Shown here: in pieces, positions 17,223-25,783 of the stretch | Position numbering within the stretch: position 1 is the first letter of the stretch | Layout: each line of letters begins with the position of its first letter | Source: Alteribacter aurantiacus DSM 18675 | Lineage (GTDB): Bacteria > Bacillota > Bacilli > Bacillales > Salisediminibacteriaceae | Length of the DNA: 64,000 nt | Reading direction: 5' to 3' | Assembly: GCF_000429705.1 (NCBI RefSeq) | Contig: NZ_KE386941.1 | Location: 992,001-1,056,000, forward strand | Translations under genes and position numbers: made by a program | Notes under the pieces: model-generated | What the model was told of the DNA's origin: nothing | Database searches by the model: none | What the model saw: the letters and a program-made list of their open reading frames with translations, nothing else

Positions 17223-18311
17223 CTACTCACTAATGCCTCCGTGTGTAATGGTAGTCTCCACTTCAACATTGACCTTTAAATCGGGATATAATGACGCCCA
17301 CCTATCCATATCCCAATCACGTGTTCGTGTTTTAACTTGAAAACCAAGTCCAAGGGGATCGACATCTAACTCTTGGAATTTTTTCACTAATTGTTCAATT
17401 TCAGTTTTCAGTTCTTCTTTAAGCTTAACTTGGAATTCTTGAATTTTATTTTCATCGAGTGTTTTACCTGAATACTCACTTAAAGCACCTTCAGCCTTTA
17501 CTTTAGCCGTCAGAACCGGTAATCCTACTTCATAATGAAGGCTGTATTTCGTTCTTGCTTTAAGGTTCATAAAGGTAGCATAGTCTTCTTTATCCAACTG
17601 AATTTCGTATGTACCTGTACTAAACGTTTCAACTAACGCCTTAAACAAGAATGACTCATCCATTGAGATAGTAGAGACCATTTTGTCTCCTTTAAAAATA
17701 GCCAAGCCCTTTACTTGTAATTTGTCTTCACTCATGCCTAAAAAGGGGAGAAAGGGGTCCATTCCTTCTTGGTGGTACCGATACAAAAAAACATGAATAT
17801 TCGTTTTGGGTAAATCAGTGTATTCTGTGTTTTGTTCAACCAGCTCGGTTATATAGCGAGAAATTTCGGGTTCAATGGTTAAATGCGATTCCAATAAAGA
17901 TCTGGTGTTTCCTTCATAAACTAACAGGAGCATTCTTTGTCCAACTGAAGGATCCCTCGAAAAGGTGTCGATGAGTTCAAATATTCCACCTTCGGACAGT
18001 TTTCTACTATAAAGAACGGATGCAAGCTTGCTATTTTCCAGCTTTTTAGGTGATTTACTATCCATCTGGGACCGTATGTCTTTTGATGTATTTCCGATGG
18101 CTGAAATGGTTTCGCTTTCAATCACCCCGGGATTTTTTTGATTCGCCCCTTTGTAGGAAGGCACACTTACTGTTGCTTCTACTTGCTCTCCGTCTATATA
18201 ATCATACCCTGCAGCGTGAATAAGTTGAAGTTCATCAATTACCTCGGTAGGTACACACCCCATAAGAAAAAGCATTGAAAATAAGAAGCTAACCACTTTG
18301 ATTCGTTTCAT
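17223..18311 (-). CDS. Ger(x)C-family spore germination lipoprotein
   Basis: The C subunit of a GerA-type nutrient germinant receptor, anchored in the spore inner membrane. The 362-residue product starts with a lipoprotein signal peptide ending in the lipobox LMGC, then the family region beginning ELQLIHAAGYDYIDG, and closes with the conserved GLGFQVKTR and a W-rich tail. ATG 18311 is chosen because AAAGGAGGT lies five bases upstream and it places the signal peptide at the N-terminus; the longer frame from 18398 would bury it. It overlaps the B-subunit gene by 23 bases and is last in the operon. Confidence 0.9.
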   Translation of the reverse strand: MKRIKVVSFLFSMLFLMGCVPTEVIDELQLIHAAGYDYIDGEQVEATVSVPSYKGANQKNPGVIESETISAIGNTSKDIRSQMDSKSPKKLENSKLASVLYSRKLSEGGIFELIDTFSRDPSVGQRMLLLVYEGNTRSLLESHLTIEPEISRYITELVEQNTEYTDLPKTNIHVFLYRYHQEGMDPFLPFLGMSEDKLQVKGLAIFKGDKMVSTISMDESFLFKALVETFSTGTYEIQLDKEDYATFMNLKARTKYSLHYEVGLPVLTAKVKAEGALSEYSGKTLDENKIQEFQVKLKEELKTEIEQLVKKFQELDVDPLGLGFQVKTRTRDWDMDRWASLYPDLKVNVEVETTITHGGISE

Positions 18312-19395
18312 AGCTACCTCCTTTATGACGGAGCTTTTGTACGATCCATAAAATAGGGATGAACACATATGTAATGTAGAATCCGACTTCCGAAACAATC
18401 GTGTTTAACCGATCGATTAAATCGCGAGTATTAAACACAATGCTCAAACAAAAGATGACCAAAAGTAAAACGATGAGTGTTTGATGTTGGTTAATGGAAA
18501 ATATCAATTTATATCCTCTGCTAGTCGCCCACAATCCAAGACAAATATTAGGCAAAATCACAAGAGCCCAAATTGGAATAGCCAAATACTCAAACCGTTC
18601 CAAAAAAGGCAATTCAATAATTTGCCACATGGTTAGTAATGGCCAAATTGTTGCGCTAAGTTGATTTGGACTAAAATAAATGAACGCAGCAAAAGAGACG
18701 AGAAGGTACATGAATATGGTTAGTGCATTACCTAACAATGCCCACTTCAAACTTGTTTCCGGCTTCTTAATAAATGGATAAAAAATAAATACCATCTTAA
18801 TTCCCAAGTAGCTTAACACCATGGTCCTAATTGCCGGAAGGTACGTATCTGCTGGTTGATTAAAAACAGGGAGCAAGGCTCTCACTTCCATAAATTCAAT
18901 AGGACCAATCAAACTAAGATAGGTAATGAGAGACAACAAAACTCCAAAGTAACAAACACCGACAACTACTCTAAACCCCTTTACGATACAATAGTAAGCT
19001 AACAAACAGTAAACGGCCGTAATGGCCCACGTACTAAGGTTTGGAAAGATCCACACTTGTATCACTTCGGTAAATGTCCGCAATACAACCATTGTGACAC
19101 TCAATAAATAGGTAAGAAGGAGAAAGCTTAAAGTATGACCTAGCCATTTGCCGAAAAGTTCTTTGTTAATGGAGATGATATCTCCATTTCCTTTTTTTAA
19201 AATATCGTAGATTACCCAAATCATAACAGAGGTAATCAGACCGGAAACTATAACTGCGATCCAGCCATCATACTCCATATCTTCTGCCACATAACGGGGG
19301 AAGCCGAGAACACCAACACCTACTTGCATGGCATTAATTAAAAATAACACCATCACGGGAGAGACAAGGTTTCTTGCTGGTATAGGTTGCTGCAT
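18289..19395 (-). CDS. GerAB/YndE-type spore germination permease
   Basis: The B subunit of the GerA-type receptor, an amino-acid/polyamine transporter-fold protein that binds the germinant. It has 368 residues with ten hydrophobic spans. The first follows LVSPVMVLFLINAMQVGVGVLGFPR, the family's unwound first helix. Later landmarks are GYLGIKMVFIFYPF-like central helices and a basic C-terminus (KLRHKGGSYE). It lies 20 bases after the A subunit and overlaps the C subunit, so all three are one operon. The germinant cannot be predicted from sequence. Confidence 0.9.
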   Translation of the reverse strand: MQQPIPARNLVSPVMVLFLINAMQVGVGVLGFPRYVAEDMEYDGWIAVIVSGLITSVMIWVIYDILKKGNGDIISINKELFGKWLGHTLSFLLLTYLLSVTMVVLRTFTEVIQVWIFPNLSTWAITAVYCLLAYYCIVKGFRVVVGVCYFGVLLSLITYLSLIGPIEFMEVRALLPVFNQPADTYLPAIRTMVLSYLGIKMVFIFYPFIKKPETSLKWALLGNALTIFMYLLVSFAAFIYFSPNQLSATIWPLLTMWQIIELPFLERFEYLAIPIWALVILPNICLGLWATSRGYKLIFSINQHQTLIVLLLVIFCLSIVFNTRDLIDRLNTIVSEVGFYITYVFIPILWIVQKLRHKGGSYETNQSG

Positions 19396-19415
19396 CTCTT
19401 GATCTCTCCTCTCAT

Positions 19416-20891
19416 TTATTCGTCAATATCGTGATGTGCTTTTGCTTTCTTTTTGTTAAAACGTGTTGAATTCCCTGTTCGAAGCTGTTCTGGCCTCTTG
19501 TTTTGCATACTAAATGGCAATCGAATGACCGAGTCTTTAAAATCAGCTAGCCTTGGTGGAAAGATCGGCTCCAAGTAAGGTCTCCCAAGTGATGTGAGGC
19601 CAAGTAGATGAACCATTAAAAATCCGAACCCTATAAAAACGCCGATCAATCCCCAAAGCTGAGCAAGAAACAAAAAGGGGAAGCGTAAAAGTCTAATAGT
19701 ATTACCAATGCGGTAAATCGGTGTCGTAAAAGAAGCAAGTGCAGCCAGAGCGACAATGATTAATAAGATATTACTTGTAAGTCCAGCCTCAACCGCAGCC
19801 GTACCAATAACAATTCCTCCAACGATACCAATCGTTTGACCAACTTTTGTAGGTAGGCGTGCTCCAGCCTCTCGAAGAAGCTCGATAGTAAGCTCCAAAA
19901 AGACCGCCTCAATAATCGGTGGAAATGGGATCGCTTCTCTAGACTGTATAAGGGTTGCAAGGAGATCTCTTGGAATGAGCTGAGAGTGATAAGTTAAAAC
20001 AGCTACATAAATGGCTGTAGCGAAAATGGAAAAGGTAACGGCAAATAGCCTAATAATACGTATGATGGACGACACATGCCATCTCGAAAAATAGTCATCG
20101 AAAGCAGAAAAGAATTCAATGAACGTTGTAGGACCAGTAATGGCTGTAGGTGACCCGTCCACCAGGACAGCTACTTTCCCTTCCGAAAGGACAGCAGATA
20201 CCCGGTCTGGCCTCTCTGTATCAATCAGTTGAGGAAAAGGGGACATTGAACTGTCTTCAATCATTTGGTTGATATAGGAACTATCATCAATGTGATCAAA
20301 GTCAATATCTTCAATACGCTGTTTCATCGTGTTGACATTTTCCATATCAGCGATTCCATCAAGATAGAGTAAAGCCACTTTTGTTTTGGTAAGTGTGCCC
20401 ACTTGCAATTCAATGACTTTAAACTCTTTGATGGGTAGCCTTATTCTAATCAATTGTATATTCGTTCGTAGATGTTCAATAAAAGCTTGTTTAGGTCCTA
20501 TAACACTAAACTCGACTTCCGGTACTGTAATGTCTCGTAAATTGTCATCTTCAAGAGGAACTATAATCGCTTCCACATTGCTATCATGTGTTTGGATGCA
20601 CACACACCCCTGCAACAATTTTGTTTCGATCAGTTGAACGTCTGAAGAGACTTCAACCTGATTGAAAGGCAGGGTCATCTCCAAATCATAAAGTGAAGGA
20701 GATTCGGTTTTTTTTATGTTTGGAAGAAAATCTTTTTTCATCAGTGACAAATCAACGAGGGTTTTAAAATAATATAAATCGATTTTCCCTTTGTGCAATC
20801 GCATCGTTTCATGAATAAAGTCAGCAGACTTTCCAAGCTCTAACAGAAGAGAAGGAAGGTCCGTGACTTTTTTTTGCTGTTTTTGAGCCAT
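19416..20891 (-). CDS. GerA-type spore germinant receptor subunit A
   Basis: The 491-residue A subunit has a soluble N-terminal domain (about residues 1-270), containing LLQGCVCIQ and the VLVDGSPTAITGP loop. Four to five membrane spans follow (about 290-440), then the conserved ending PYLEPIFPPRLADFKDSVIR and a short basic tail. It is the first gene of the A-B-C receptor operon. A forespore-type promoter lies 40-70 bases upstream on the same strand. The ribosome-binding site GGGGAGTGAGGG is close to the ATG at 20891. In the family, receptors of this type start germination by releasing ions and dipicolinate when a nutrient binds. Confidence 0.93.
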   Translation of the reverse strand: MAQKQQKKVTDLPSLLLELGKSADFIHETMRLHKGKIDLYYFKTLVDLSLMKKDFLPNIKKTESPSLYDLEMTLPFNQVEVSSDVQLIETKLLQGCVCIQTHDSNVEAIIVPLEDDNLRDITVPEVEFSVIGPKQAFIEHLRTNIQLIRIRLPIKEFKVIELQVGTLTKTKVALLYLDGIADMENVNTMKQRIEDIDFDHIDDSSYINQMIEDSSMSPFPQLIDTERPDRVSAVLSEGKVAVLVDGSPTAITGPTTFIEFFSAFDDYFSRWHVSSIIRIIRLFAVTFSIFATAIYVAVLTYHSQLIPRDLLATLIQSREAIPFPPIIEAVFLELTIELLREAGARLPTKVGQTIGIVGGIVIGTAAVEAGLTSNILLIIVALAALASFTTPIYRIGNTIRLLRFPFLFLAQLWGLIGVFIGFGFLMVHLLGLTSLGRPYLEPIFPPRLADFKDSVIRLPFSMQNKRPEQLRTGNSTRFNKKKAKAHHDIDE

Positions 20892-20929
20892 GTACCCTCA
20901 CTCCCCGAATGTCCATGGTGACTTATGGG

Positions 20930-20959
20930 TATTATGAGTGAAAACGGAAGAGAATATGC
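20930..20959 (-). promoter_or_regulatory. Forespore (SigG/SigF-type) promoter of the ger operon
   Basis: On the minus strand, GCATA (20955-20959) and CATAATA (20930-20936) are separated by exactly 18 bases. This matches the SigF/SigG consensus (GHATR, 18, CATNNTA) at every position. Known ger receptor operons are SigG-controlled in Bacillus, which fits. Confidence 0.75.
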
Positions 20960-20992
20960 TTATCCTACCAACAATTAAGGGAAGTGATGATT

Positions 20993-21316
20993 ATGATGAA
21001 GAAGACGTATTATATTTCTTTGAATCCGAGCAGTATGGATGCCGTAAGCGAGATGAAAGTTCCAGAATCTGGCTATCAATATGAAATTCAAGCCACTGAA
21101 GAAGAAATGGAAGCCCTTCAAGACTTGCTCACGGTAACTCAGGCACACGATGTAGACGAACGTAATTTACTTACATTCAGGCACTTCGATGATCGATATG
21201 CAATTGCAGACCGGAATGAATACCAAGAAGGGTTGTCCAATGTTTTTAAAGCATTATATGAGCTTGGAACGCCTGAGACAAAACAAGCCATTGAAGAAAT
21301 TCATTTAAATGAATAA
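20993..21316 (+). CDS. Unknown acidic protein (about 107 aa)
   Basis: I do not recognise this family with confidence. The product is hydrophilic and acidic, with an N-terminal beta-like segment (KTYYISLNPSSM), then ESGYQYEIQATEEEMEALQDLL, a central RHFDDRYAIADRN stretch and a helical end. It has no signal peptide or membrane span, and length and composition suggest a small cytosolic two-domain protein. AAGGGA lies upstream; starts at 20987, 20993 and 20996 are all possible, and I prefer 20993 on spacing. It is transcribed divergently from the ger operon, sharing a 90-base intergenic region with the SigG-type promoter. Confidence 0.7.
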   Translation: MMKKTYYISLNPSSMDAVSEMKVPESGYQYEIQATEEEMEALQDLLTVTQAHDVDERNLLTFRHFDDRYAIADRNEYQEGLSNVFKALYELGTPETKQAIEEIHLNE

Positions 21317-21587
21317 TGATGTCGAAATGTAAAGAGATAGAGTAGCATTGATCAAAATACGACACGTTCTTGTGAGAAAAGTATTATGATATAACGTTTT
21401 AGGATGTAGAAAAAGCGAATACTGGAGATATTTAAAGGAAGAAGTCGTTTCGCGGAGAAATCTACGATCCTTGTCACATAAGGGTTACAGTATTGTTTCA
21501 GTTTGGTTAAACTCGTTCTAATGTGATTCTATTCGTCCCACTTTTATTATATTGTGATCTTATATAAAAGAAGGAGGACGAAATAAC

Positions 21588-22610
21588 ATGACTTCATTAA
21601 CGAAAAAGTGTATCACATTGGCTGTTTTTTTGTTTGGAGCATTTTTTGTACTCAGTTCAGTTGAAGCAAAAGCAGATTCCACCTTTGGTGATAAGCTTTT
21701 GCAGCAAGGGAAAGACCATAACCATGTGGTCATTCTTCAGGAACTTTTATCTGAAAGAGGGTACATAGATGGTCAAGTGAATGAAGGTACTTATGATCAA
21801 ACGACACGTTCAGCAGTATTAGCTTTTCAAAAAGATAGTAACATTCAACAAGATGGTGTTGCAGGTCCACAAACGTTAGGCGCTCTTCAAGTATTACAAA
21901 TTGGTGATCAAGGAGAAGCTGTGATTTCTCTACAAAGAGATTTAACAATTCTCGGGTTCTATACTGGCCATTTAGATGGTGAATTCGGACCTGTAACACA
22001 TCGTTCCGTAAAAGAATTTCAAAGAAACGAAGGGATCTCGGTGGATGGTTTAGCCGGTCCTCAAACCTTTGGAAAATTGCATCAAGCCATTCAGACTCGC
22101 TCTTCTGTTACCCTACCATCATCGACCACCACTACTTCCAATGAGGGTTCTTCATCGAGCTCAGCATCTTCATCTGAAAATGAAAATGCGTCAGCATCCA
22201 ATTCATCCCCTGAAACGAAGAACAAAAATGAAACTCCAAATTCAAATAACGTAGCCACCGAGTCAACATCAAACACTTCCAATAATACAGACCGCTCAAG
22301 CAAACCAACTTCGAGTGGTGGACAAACAATGACTGTAGAAGCTACAGCTTATACAGCTTACTGTAACGGTTGTTCGGGAATTACGGCTACCGGTCTTGAC
22401 TTGAGAAGCAACCCTGATAAAAAAGTGGTCGCAGTCGATCCTTCTGTGATTCCTTTAGGTAGCACCGTTCACGTTGAGGGATATGGAACATTTATTGCAG
22501 GAGATACAGGTGGAGCCATCAGAGGGAACAAAATCGATATCTTCATGCCAAATAGGGAAGAAGCCATTCAATTCGGTCGAAGAAACCTTACAATAACCGT
22601 TGAAAGATAA
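21588..22610 (+). CDS. Secreted cell-wall protein with two peptidoglycan-binding domains and a 3D domain
   Basis: The 340-residue product has a signal peptide (cleavage near residue 30 after AKA). Two tandem peptidoglycan-binding type 1 repeats follow (about 35-92 and 98-155, each with a DGxxGPxT motif). A Ser/Asn/Thr/Glu-rich linker spans about 160-245, and a C-terminal 3D domain spans about 248-340. The 3D domain shows the catalytic-type aspartates in VVAVDPSVIPLG, AGDTGGAIRG and NKIDIF, the fold of MltA-like lytic transglycosylases and of YocH. It probably cuts or remodels peptidoglycan outside the cell. A good AAGGAGG precedes the ATG. It is monocistronic, with a terminator about 170 bases downstream. 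Confidence 0.92.
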   Translation: MTSLTKKCITLAVFLFGAFFVLSSVEAKADSTFGDKLLQQGKDHNHVVILQELLSERGYIDGQVNEGTYDQTTRSAVLAFQKDSNIQQDGVAGPQTLGALQVLQIGDQGEAVISLQRDLTILGFYTGHLDGEFGPVTHRSVKEFQRNEGISVDGLAGPQTFGKLHQAIQTRSSVTLPSSTTTTSNEGSSSSSASSSENENASASNSSPETKNKNETPNSNNVATESTSNTSNNTDRSSKPTSSGGQTMTVEATAYTAYCNGCSGITATGLDLRSNPDKKVVAVDPSVIPLGSTVHVEGYGTFIAGDTGGAIRGNKIDIFMPNREEAIQFGRRNLTITVER

Positions 22611-22776
22611 TGCTGAATAGCATTACTAAACCCATTAAACATATAAGTTAAGTAGAGATAATGTATGTGTGGATAAGGTGAAGGTTTAGAAATGAGATCT
22701 GAGGCCACAAAATGAAATAATCGTCCTTTTGGGTAACGGGTTCTGTTAACTAATGCAAACATTAAAATAGTAAAGC

Positions 22777-22819
22777 AAATAGACCTTCAAATTGTATGGA
22801 AATTTGAAGGTCTATTTTT
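22777..22819 (+). terminator. Terminator-like hairpin downstream of the 3D-domain gene
   Basis: A 17-bp stem (aaatagaccttcaaatt / aatttgaaggtctattt) with a 7-base loop is followed by T-rich sequence. It lies about 167 bases after the gene, so either a long 3' UTR or a separate transcript ends here. Confidence 0.75.
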
Positions 22820-23243
22820 GTTGATATTTTTGGGGGATTTGTAATGCAATTTGTCTATAGCCAGTGTACCGCAACAAAAGACACTACATTTTTACTTACA
22901 AATGGATAAACAGCTAATATTGATTAAGCACTGTTATAAGTGGACGATCATTTCACTGTGTTTGAAAAATAAAGGGAGAAATTCCGACTAAATTGAGAAA
23001 TGCCCATATTTCCTTAATAATAAGGGAAGTTTTTCCGCTTATATGATCCAAATCTTTATGTTTTGTCTTATTTAGAGTAGTTAACCGGAATATCTCCTCT
23101 TATCTCCTGCTTCTTAACCTCCTTAATCTACATTAGGAGGAAATTCTCCGCCTATTTCATACCTAAGCAAAAGGTGATATGAGCAGGCAGAGTTGGTATG
23201 CATACTTCGTCATAAGCAATCCGAATAATAAGAAATAAAAGCA

Positions 23244-23273
23244 AAATAGCAAGGGTAGAAACCCTTGCTATTT
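23244..23273 (-). terminator. Terminator of the membrane-protein gene at 23406-24791
   Basis: A 13-bp stem (aaatagcaagggt / acccttgctattt) with a 4-base loop. Read on the minus strand it is followed by tttgcttttattt, making it the likely end of the leftward transcript. Confidence 0.65.
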
Positions 23274-23405
23274 CTAATGTTTTTAATCCTCTAGTCTAAT
23301 AAAGGGCTCTACATTTATTACGTTTTGATTTACATTTCCCTTGCAAATTGACGTTTTGTGATAGGAAACGAAACCCGTTACCTTTTAGAGCCTCTTTGTA
23401 AGGCT

Positions 23406-24791
23406 CTAAATCATTCCAAAACGAAGAATCATGTACAAAAGAGAGGTGAAGAGGAACGCTATGGTAAGGGAAAAGGAAGCATTTTCCTTAACGATTTGAA
23501 TTGGTTTTTGATCCATTAATCGTGACGCCATTAAAACTTGACCGGAGAACGGAGACATCTGTGTTGAAGTTGTCCATGCTACGAGTAGAATCATAGCCAT
23601 GTATTCAGGTGATACACCGAACTTTACAGGAGATAGAGAGCTCCCGATCCCGATAATAATAATAACCGGGTGGATACCTACTTGCGAAAGTAGAATCGTA
23701 AGACCAACGATAAACATACTTAACAAGTAAACCGAACCAAAAGAGGCGTCAAACAGCTGCTCGGAAACATAGGTTCCAAAGTCTGTTTGGGATAGGGCCA
23801 TTCCAAAGTATCCTGCACTAATAAAGACGGCCAATTCATTTTTCAACCTTAAGAAGGTGTCTTGAACTTGAATCACGACATCTTGTACATACGAGCGAAA
23901 GATTCTACTTACCACTGCCCATAGAAACGGTAGAAAAAGAGCAACTAAGGATACCACTGTAAGCATGTTTACATGAAGCACCCAATCTAGCAGAAAAGAC
24001 AAGCTAACTAAGACAATACTAAAGATATAAAAGGGAGTTAAGGACTGCGGTCGTGATGTGGATAACCCTTTGGTCTTGTGTTCAACTTGTTTCTCATCTT
24101 TAAAATGAATAAAGCAAAAGAATAGCCAAGAAACGAGTAAATAGATCACAGCGAGAAAAATCGCATATCCACCAATATCAGACCAAGATAATTGAAAGAG
24201 TACAAGCATTAATCCAACATTTACAAAGTATGGGGACCATAGCATACAAAACCCAAACGCTCGCATAATTGTTAATGTCAGCTTTTTATCCTGATAAGAT
24301 GAAAAGCTTTCTTCTGCTATACGTTTAACAATGGCCATTGCTCCATAATTTAATAACACACCAATCGATGAGGTTAGAAAATAGCTTAAGCGATAAGGAT
24401 GTTTAGCCCCTTTTCTTTCCTTTTCCTGCACTTTGACTTTGAGAGCGCTTAAATACCCTGCTGAGCTCATAAATGTTCCAATCAGAGGAATGAGCAAAAA
24501 GAGGCTAAGGAGGTTAAAGTTCTCTCCAAAACCACTGAAAGCGTGTGTCAAGTTGCTCTCTTCCATATAAATACAATAACTACCAATGAGTACAAGGGTC
24601 GTAACAACTATTCGACTAATAACGGAGATAAAGAAGAAGGCACTTAACAGAAGAATAACACCAATCATACTAATCACAATCATGATGATATCGTTTTGAA
24701 CAAATTGATTGATTAAGTATAGGGTCGCTCCTATATATGCTAGAATTCCTAATGTAGTAAATAACGATTTCTTCGAGAACGTAGGACTCAT
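23406..24791 (-). CDS. Multi-span membrane protein, possible ion-transporter-superfamily permease
   Basis: The 461-residue product is almost entirely hydrophobic, with about 11-12 spans. Two halves each end in a glycine/serine-rich loop, the second containing WTTSTQMSPFSGQVLMASRLM before the last span. This layout recalls transporters of the SLC13/ArsB/DctM-like ion-transporter superfamily, but I cannot name the family or substrate. The start is odd: the ATG at 24791 directly abuts AAAGGAG with no spacer, and an in-frame stop lies just upstream. No better start is visible, so initiation may be weak or begin at a later non-ATG codon. It is transcribed alone, after kapB on the same strand. Confidence 0.7.
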   Translation of the reverse strand: MSPTFSKKSLFTTLGILAYIGATLYLINQFVQNDIIMIVISMIGVILLLSAFFFISVISRIVVTTLVLIGSYCIYMEESNLTHAFSGFGENFNLLSLFLLIPLIGTFMSSAGYLSALKVKVQEKERKGAKHPYRLSYFLTSSIGVLLNYGAMAIVKRIAEESFSSYQDKKLTLTIMRAFGFCMLWSPYFVNVGLMLVLFQLSWSDIGGYAIFLAVIYLLVSWLFFCFIHFKDEKQVEHKTKGLSTSRPQSLTPFYIFSIVLVSLSFLLDWVLHVNMLTVVSLVALFLPFLWAVVSRIFRSYVQDVVIQVQDTFLRLKNELAVFISAGYFGMALSQTDFGTYVSEQLFDASFGSVYLLSMFIVGLTILLSQVGIHPVIIIIGIGSSLSPVKFGVSPEYMAMILLVAWTTSTQMSPFSGQVLMASRLMDQKPIQIVKENASFSLTIAFLFTSLLYMILRFGMI

Positions 24792-24875
24792 CTCCTTTGG
24801 TCAGGTATATATAATTAACAAAAAGAAAAAGGGAGCTCTTGCAAAGAAGTTCTTTGCTCACACCCTTTCCCCCTA

Positions 24876-25259
24876 TTAATCAAAATAATCCTTCTCAAGG
24901 CGTTTTAAGTTATTCAAAGCCATCTTAGACCATTCAGTAGATTCGTCTTCTAAGTGAGCCATTTCTTCATGTAATGCTTTTTTTAAAGATGCTTTATATT
25001 CAGGGACTTCTCCTTCAAAAGGCTTTACATACGCTTTTGGTACGTTGGTCTTTTCTCTCTCACTTAGAGCGCGTCTTTCATGAAAGAGAGGAACATCTAC
25101 TTGGTTAGGGTTATGAAGATCTCCTTGTTTTGGATGCTTCAATACCGCTTTAATTTTTATAACATAGCGGTCTTGCTTGATATCTGTAATTTCACCAATG
25201 TATTTACCGGTTTTATAAATACCGGTTACCGTTTCGCCTACTTGATATGTTTCGTTCAT
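24876..25259 (-). CDS. kapB: Kinase-associated protein KapB
   Basis: KapB is required in B. subtilis for the sporulation sensor kinase KinB to feed phosphate into the Spo0A phosphorelay. The 127-residue product carries the family core: YKTGKYIGEITDI, the stretch AVLKHPKQGDLHNPNQ, LFHERRALSEREKTNVP, VKPFEGEVPEYKASL and the ending LEKDYF. The N-terminus has no clear lipobox although the family is described as lipoprotein-like. ATG 25259 is chosen because GGAGGG lies 8 bases upstream; the frame extends further but without a site. The kinB gene is not beside it; its neighbour is a divergent HPr-like gene. Confidence 0.92.
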   Translation of the reverse strand: MNETYQVGETVTGIYKTGKYIGEITDIKQDRYVIKIKAVLKHPKQGDLHNPNQVDVPLFHERRALSEREKTNVPKAYVKPFEGEVPEYKASLKKALHEEMAHLEDESTEWSKMALNNLKRLEKDYFD

Positions 25260-25350
25260 CGAAAATCCCTCCTGTGACATGATCATAACATAACATCAAA
25301 AACATGAGGCAAATAATCTGACATCTTTGTAGAAACGTAAAGGAAAATCC

Positions 25351-25359
25351 TGCTATACT
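25351..25359 (+). promoter_or_regulatory. Extended -10 element upstream of the HPr-like gene
   Basis: TGC-TATACT is an extended SigA -10 sequence about 38 bases before the ATG at 25397. No convincing -35 was found. Confidence 0.4.
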
Positions 25360-25396
25360 CCTACGATAGTCATCATCTTTTTATAAGGGGGGACGC

Positions 25397-25663
25397 ATGG
25401 TGGAACAAATTACGAATGAATTTACGTTAGTAAGGCGGCTTTCTATTCAAAAAGTACTTGAATTTATCCAAGTGACCAGTTTGTTTGACAGTGAAATTTA
25501 TATTATAAAACATGAAAAAGCCTATAATTTGAAAAGTGTTCTCGGTGTCATGAACCTTTTTTTTACGTCGACACGAAATCAAACATTCATCGTGCGAATC
25601 AAGGGAGAAGACGCAGAATATGCTAATAAAGAAATCAAAAAATTCATAAACACCCATTCATAA
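25397..25663 (+). CDS. HPr-like protein without the phosphorylatable histidine
   Basis: The 88-residue product has the length and core of HPr phosphocarriers. The segment KAYNLKSVLGVMNLFF (about residues 41-56) aligns with the HPr region around regulatory Ser46 (here S47). The C-terminal helix with EDAEYANKEIKKFI also fits. The active-site loop that carries His15 in HPr (G-I-H-A-R-P) is replaced by RRLSIQKV, so it cannot accept phosphate from enzyme I. This recalls Crh of Bacillus, which keeps Ser46 but lacks His15. A role as a regulator and not a sugar-transport carrier is inferred. A GGGGGGA site precedes the ATG. It is divergent from kapB and upstream of tldD. Confidence 0.72.
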   Translation: MVEQITNEFTLVRRLSIQKVLEFIQVTSLFDSEIYIIKHEKAYNLKSVLGVMNLFFTSTRNQTFIVRIKGEDAEYANKEIKKFINTHS

Positions 25664-25783
25664 TGGTGATTTCATCCTCATGTTTGTACATGAGGATTTA
25701 TTTTAGTCCTCGAAATATCACGTTCCATCCTTTACAATTATGAGAAGACTCGTAATTTTCACCAAAAAAGTGGAGGCGATCCA

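Larger units (their letters stand above)
22611..23405. other. 795-base region without a recognisable gene
   Basis: The stretch is AT-rich with no ORF of useful length on either strand. It holds two hairpins listed separately (22777-22819 and 23244-23273). I saw no riboswitch, tRNA or repeat shared with other parts of the window. A small RNA cannot be excluded. Confidence 0.6.

Noticed and set aside
17152..17340. Short plus-strand frame between repeats and gerC
   Set aside because: It begins in a decayed repeat, overlaps the gerC coding region antisense and has no ribosome-binding site.
21588..22610. RpfB-like resuscitation factor
   Set aside because: The C-terminal domain is a 3D domain with the DTGGAIRG motif and no transglycosylase-type Rpf core; G5 and ubiquitin-like domains are absent.
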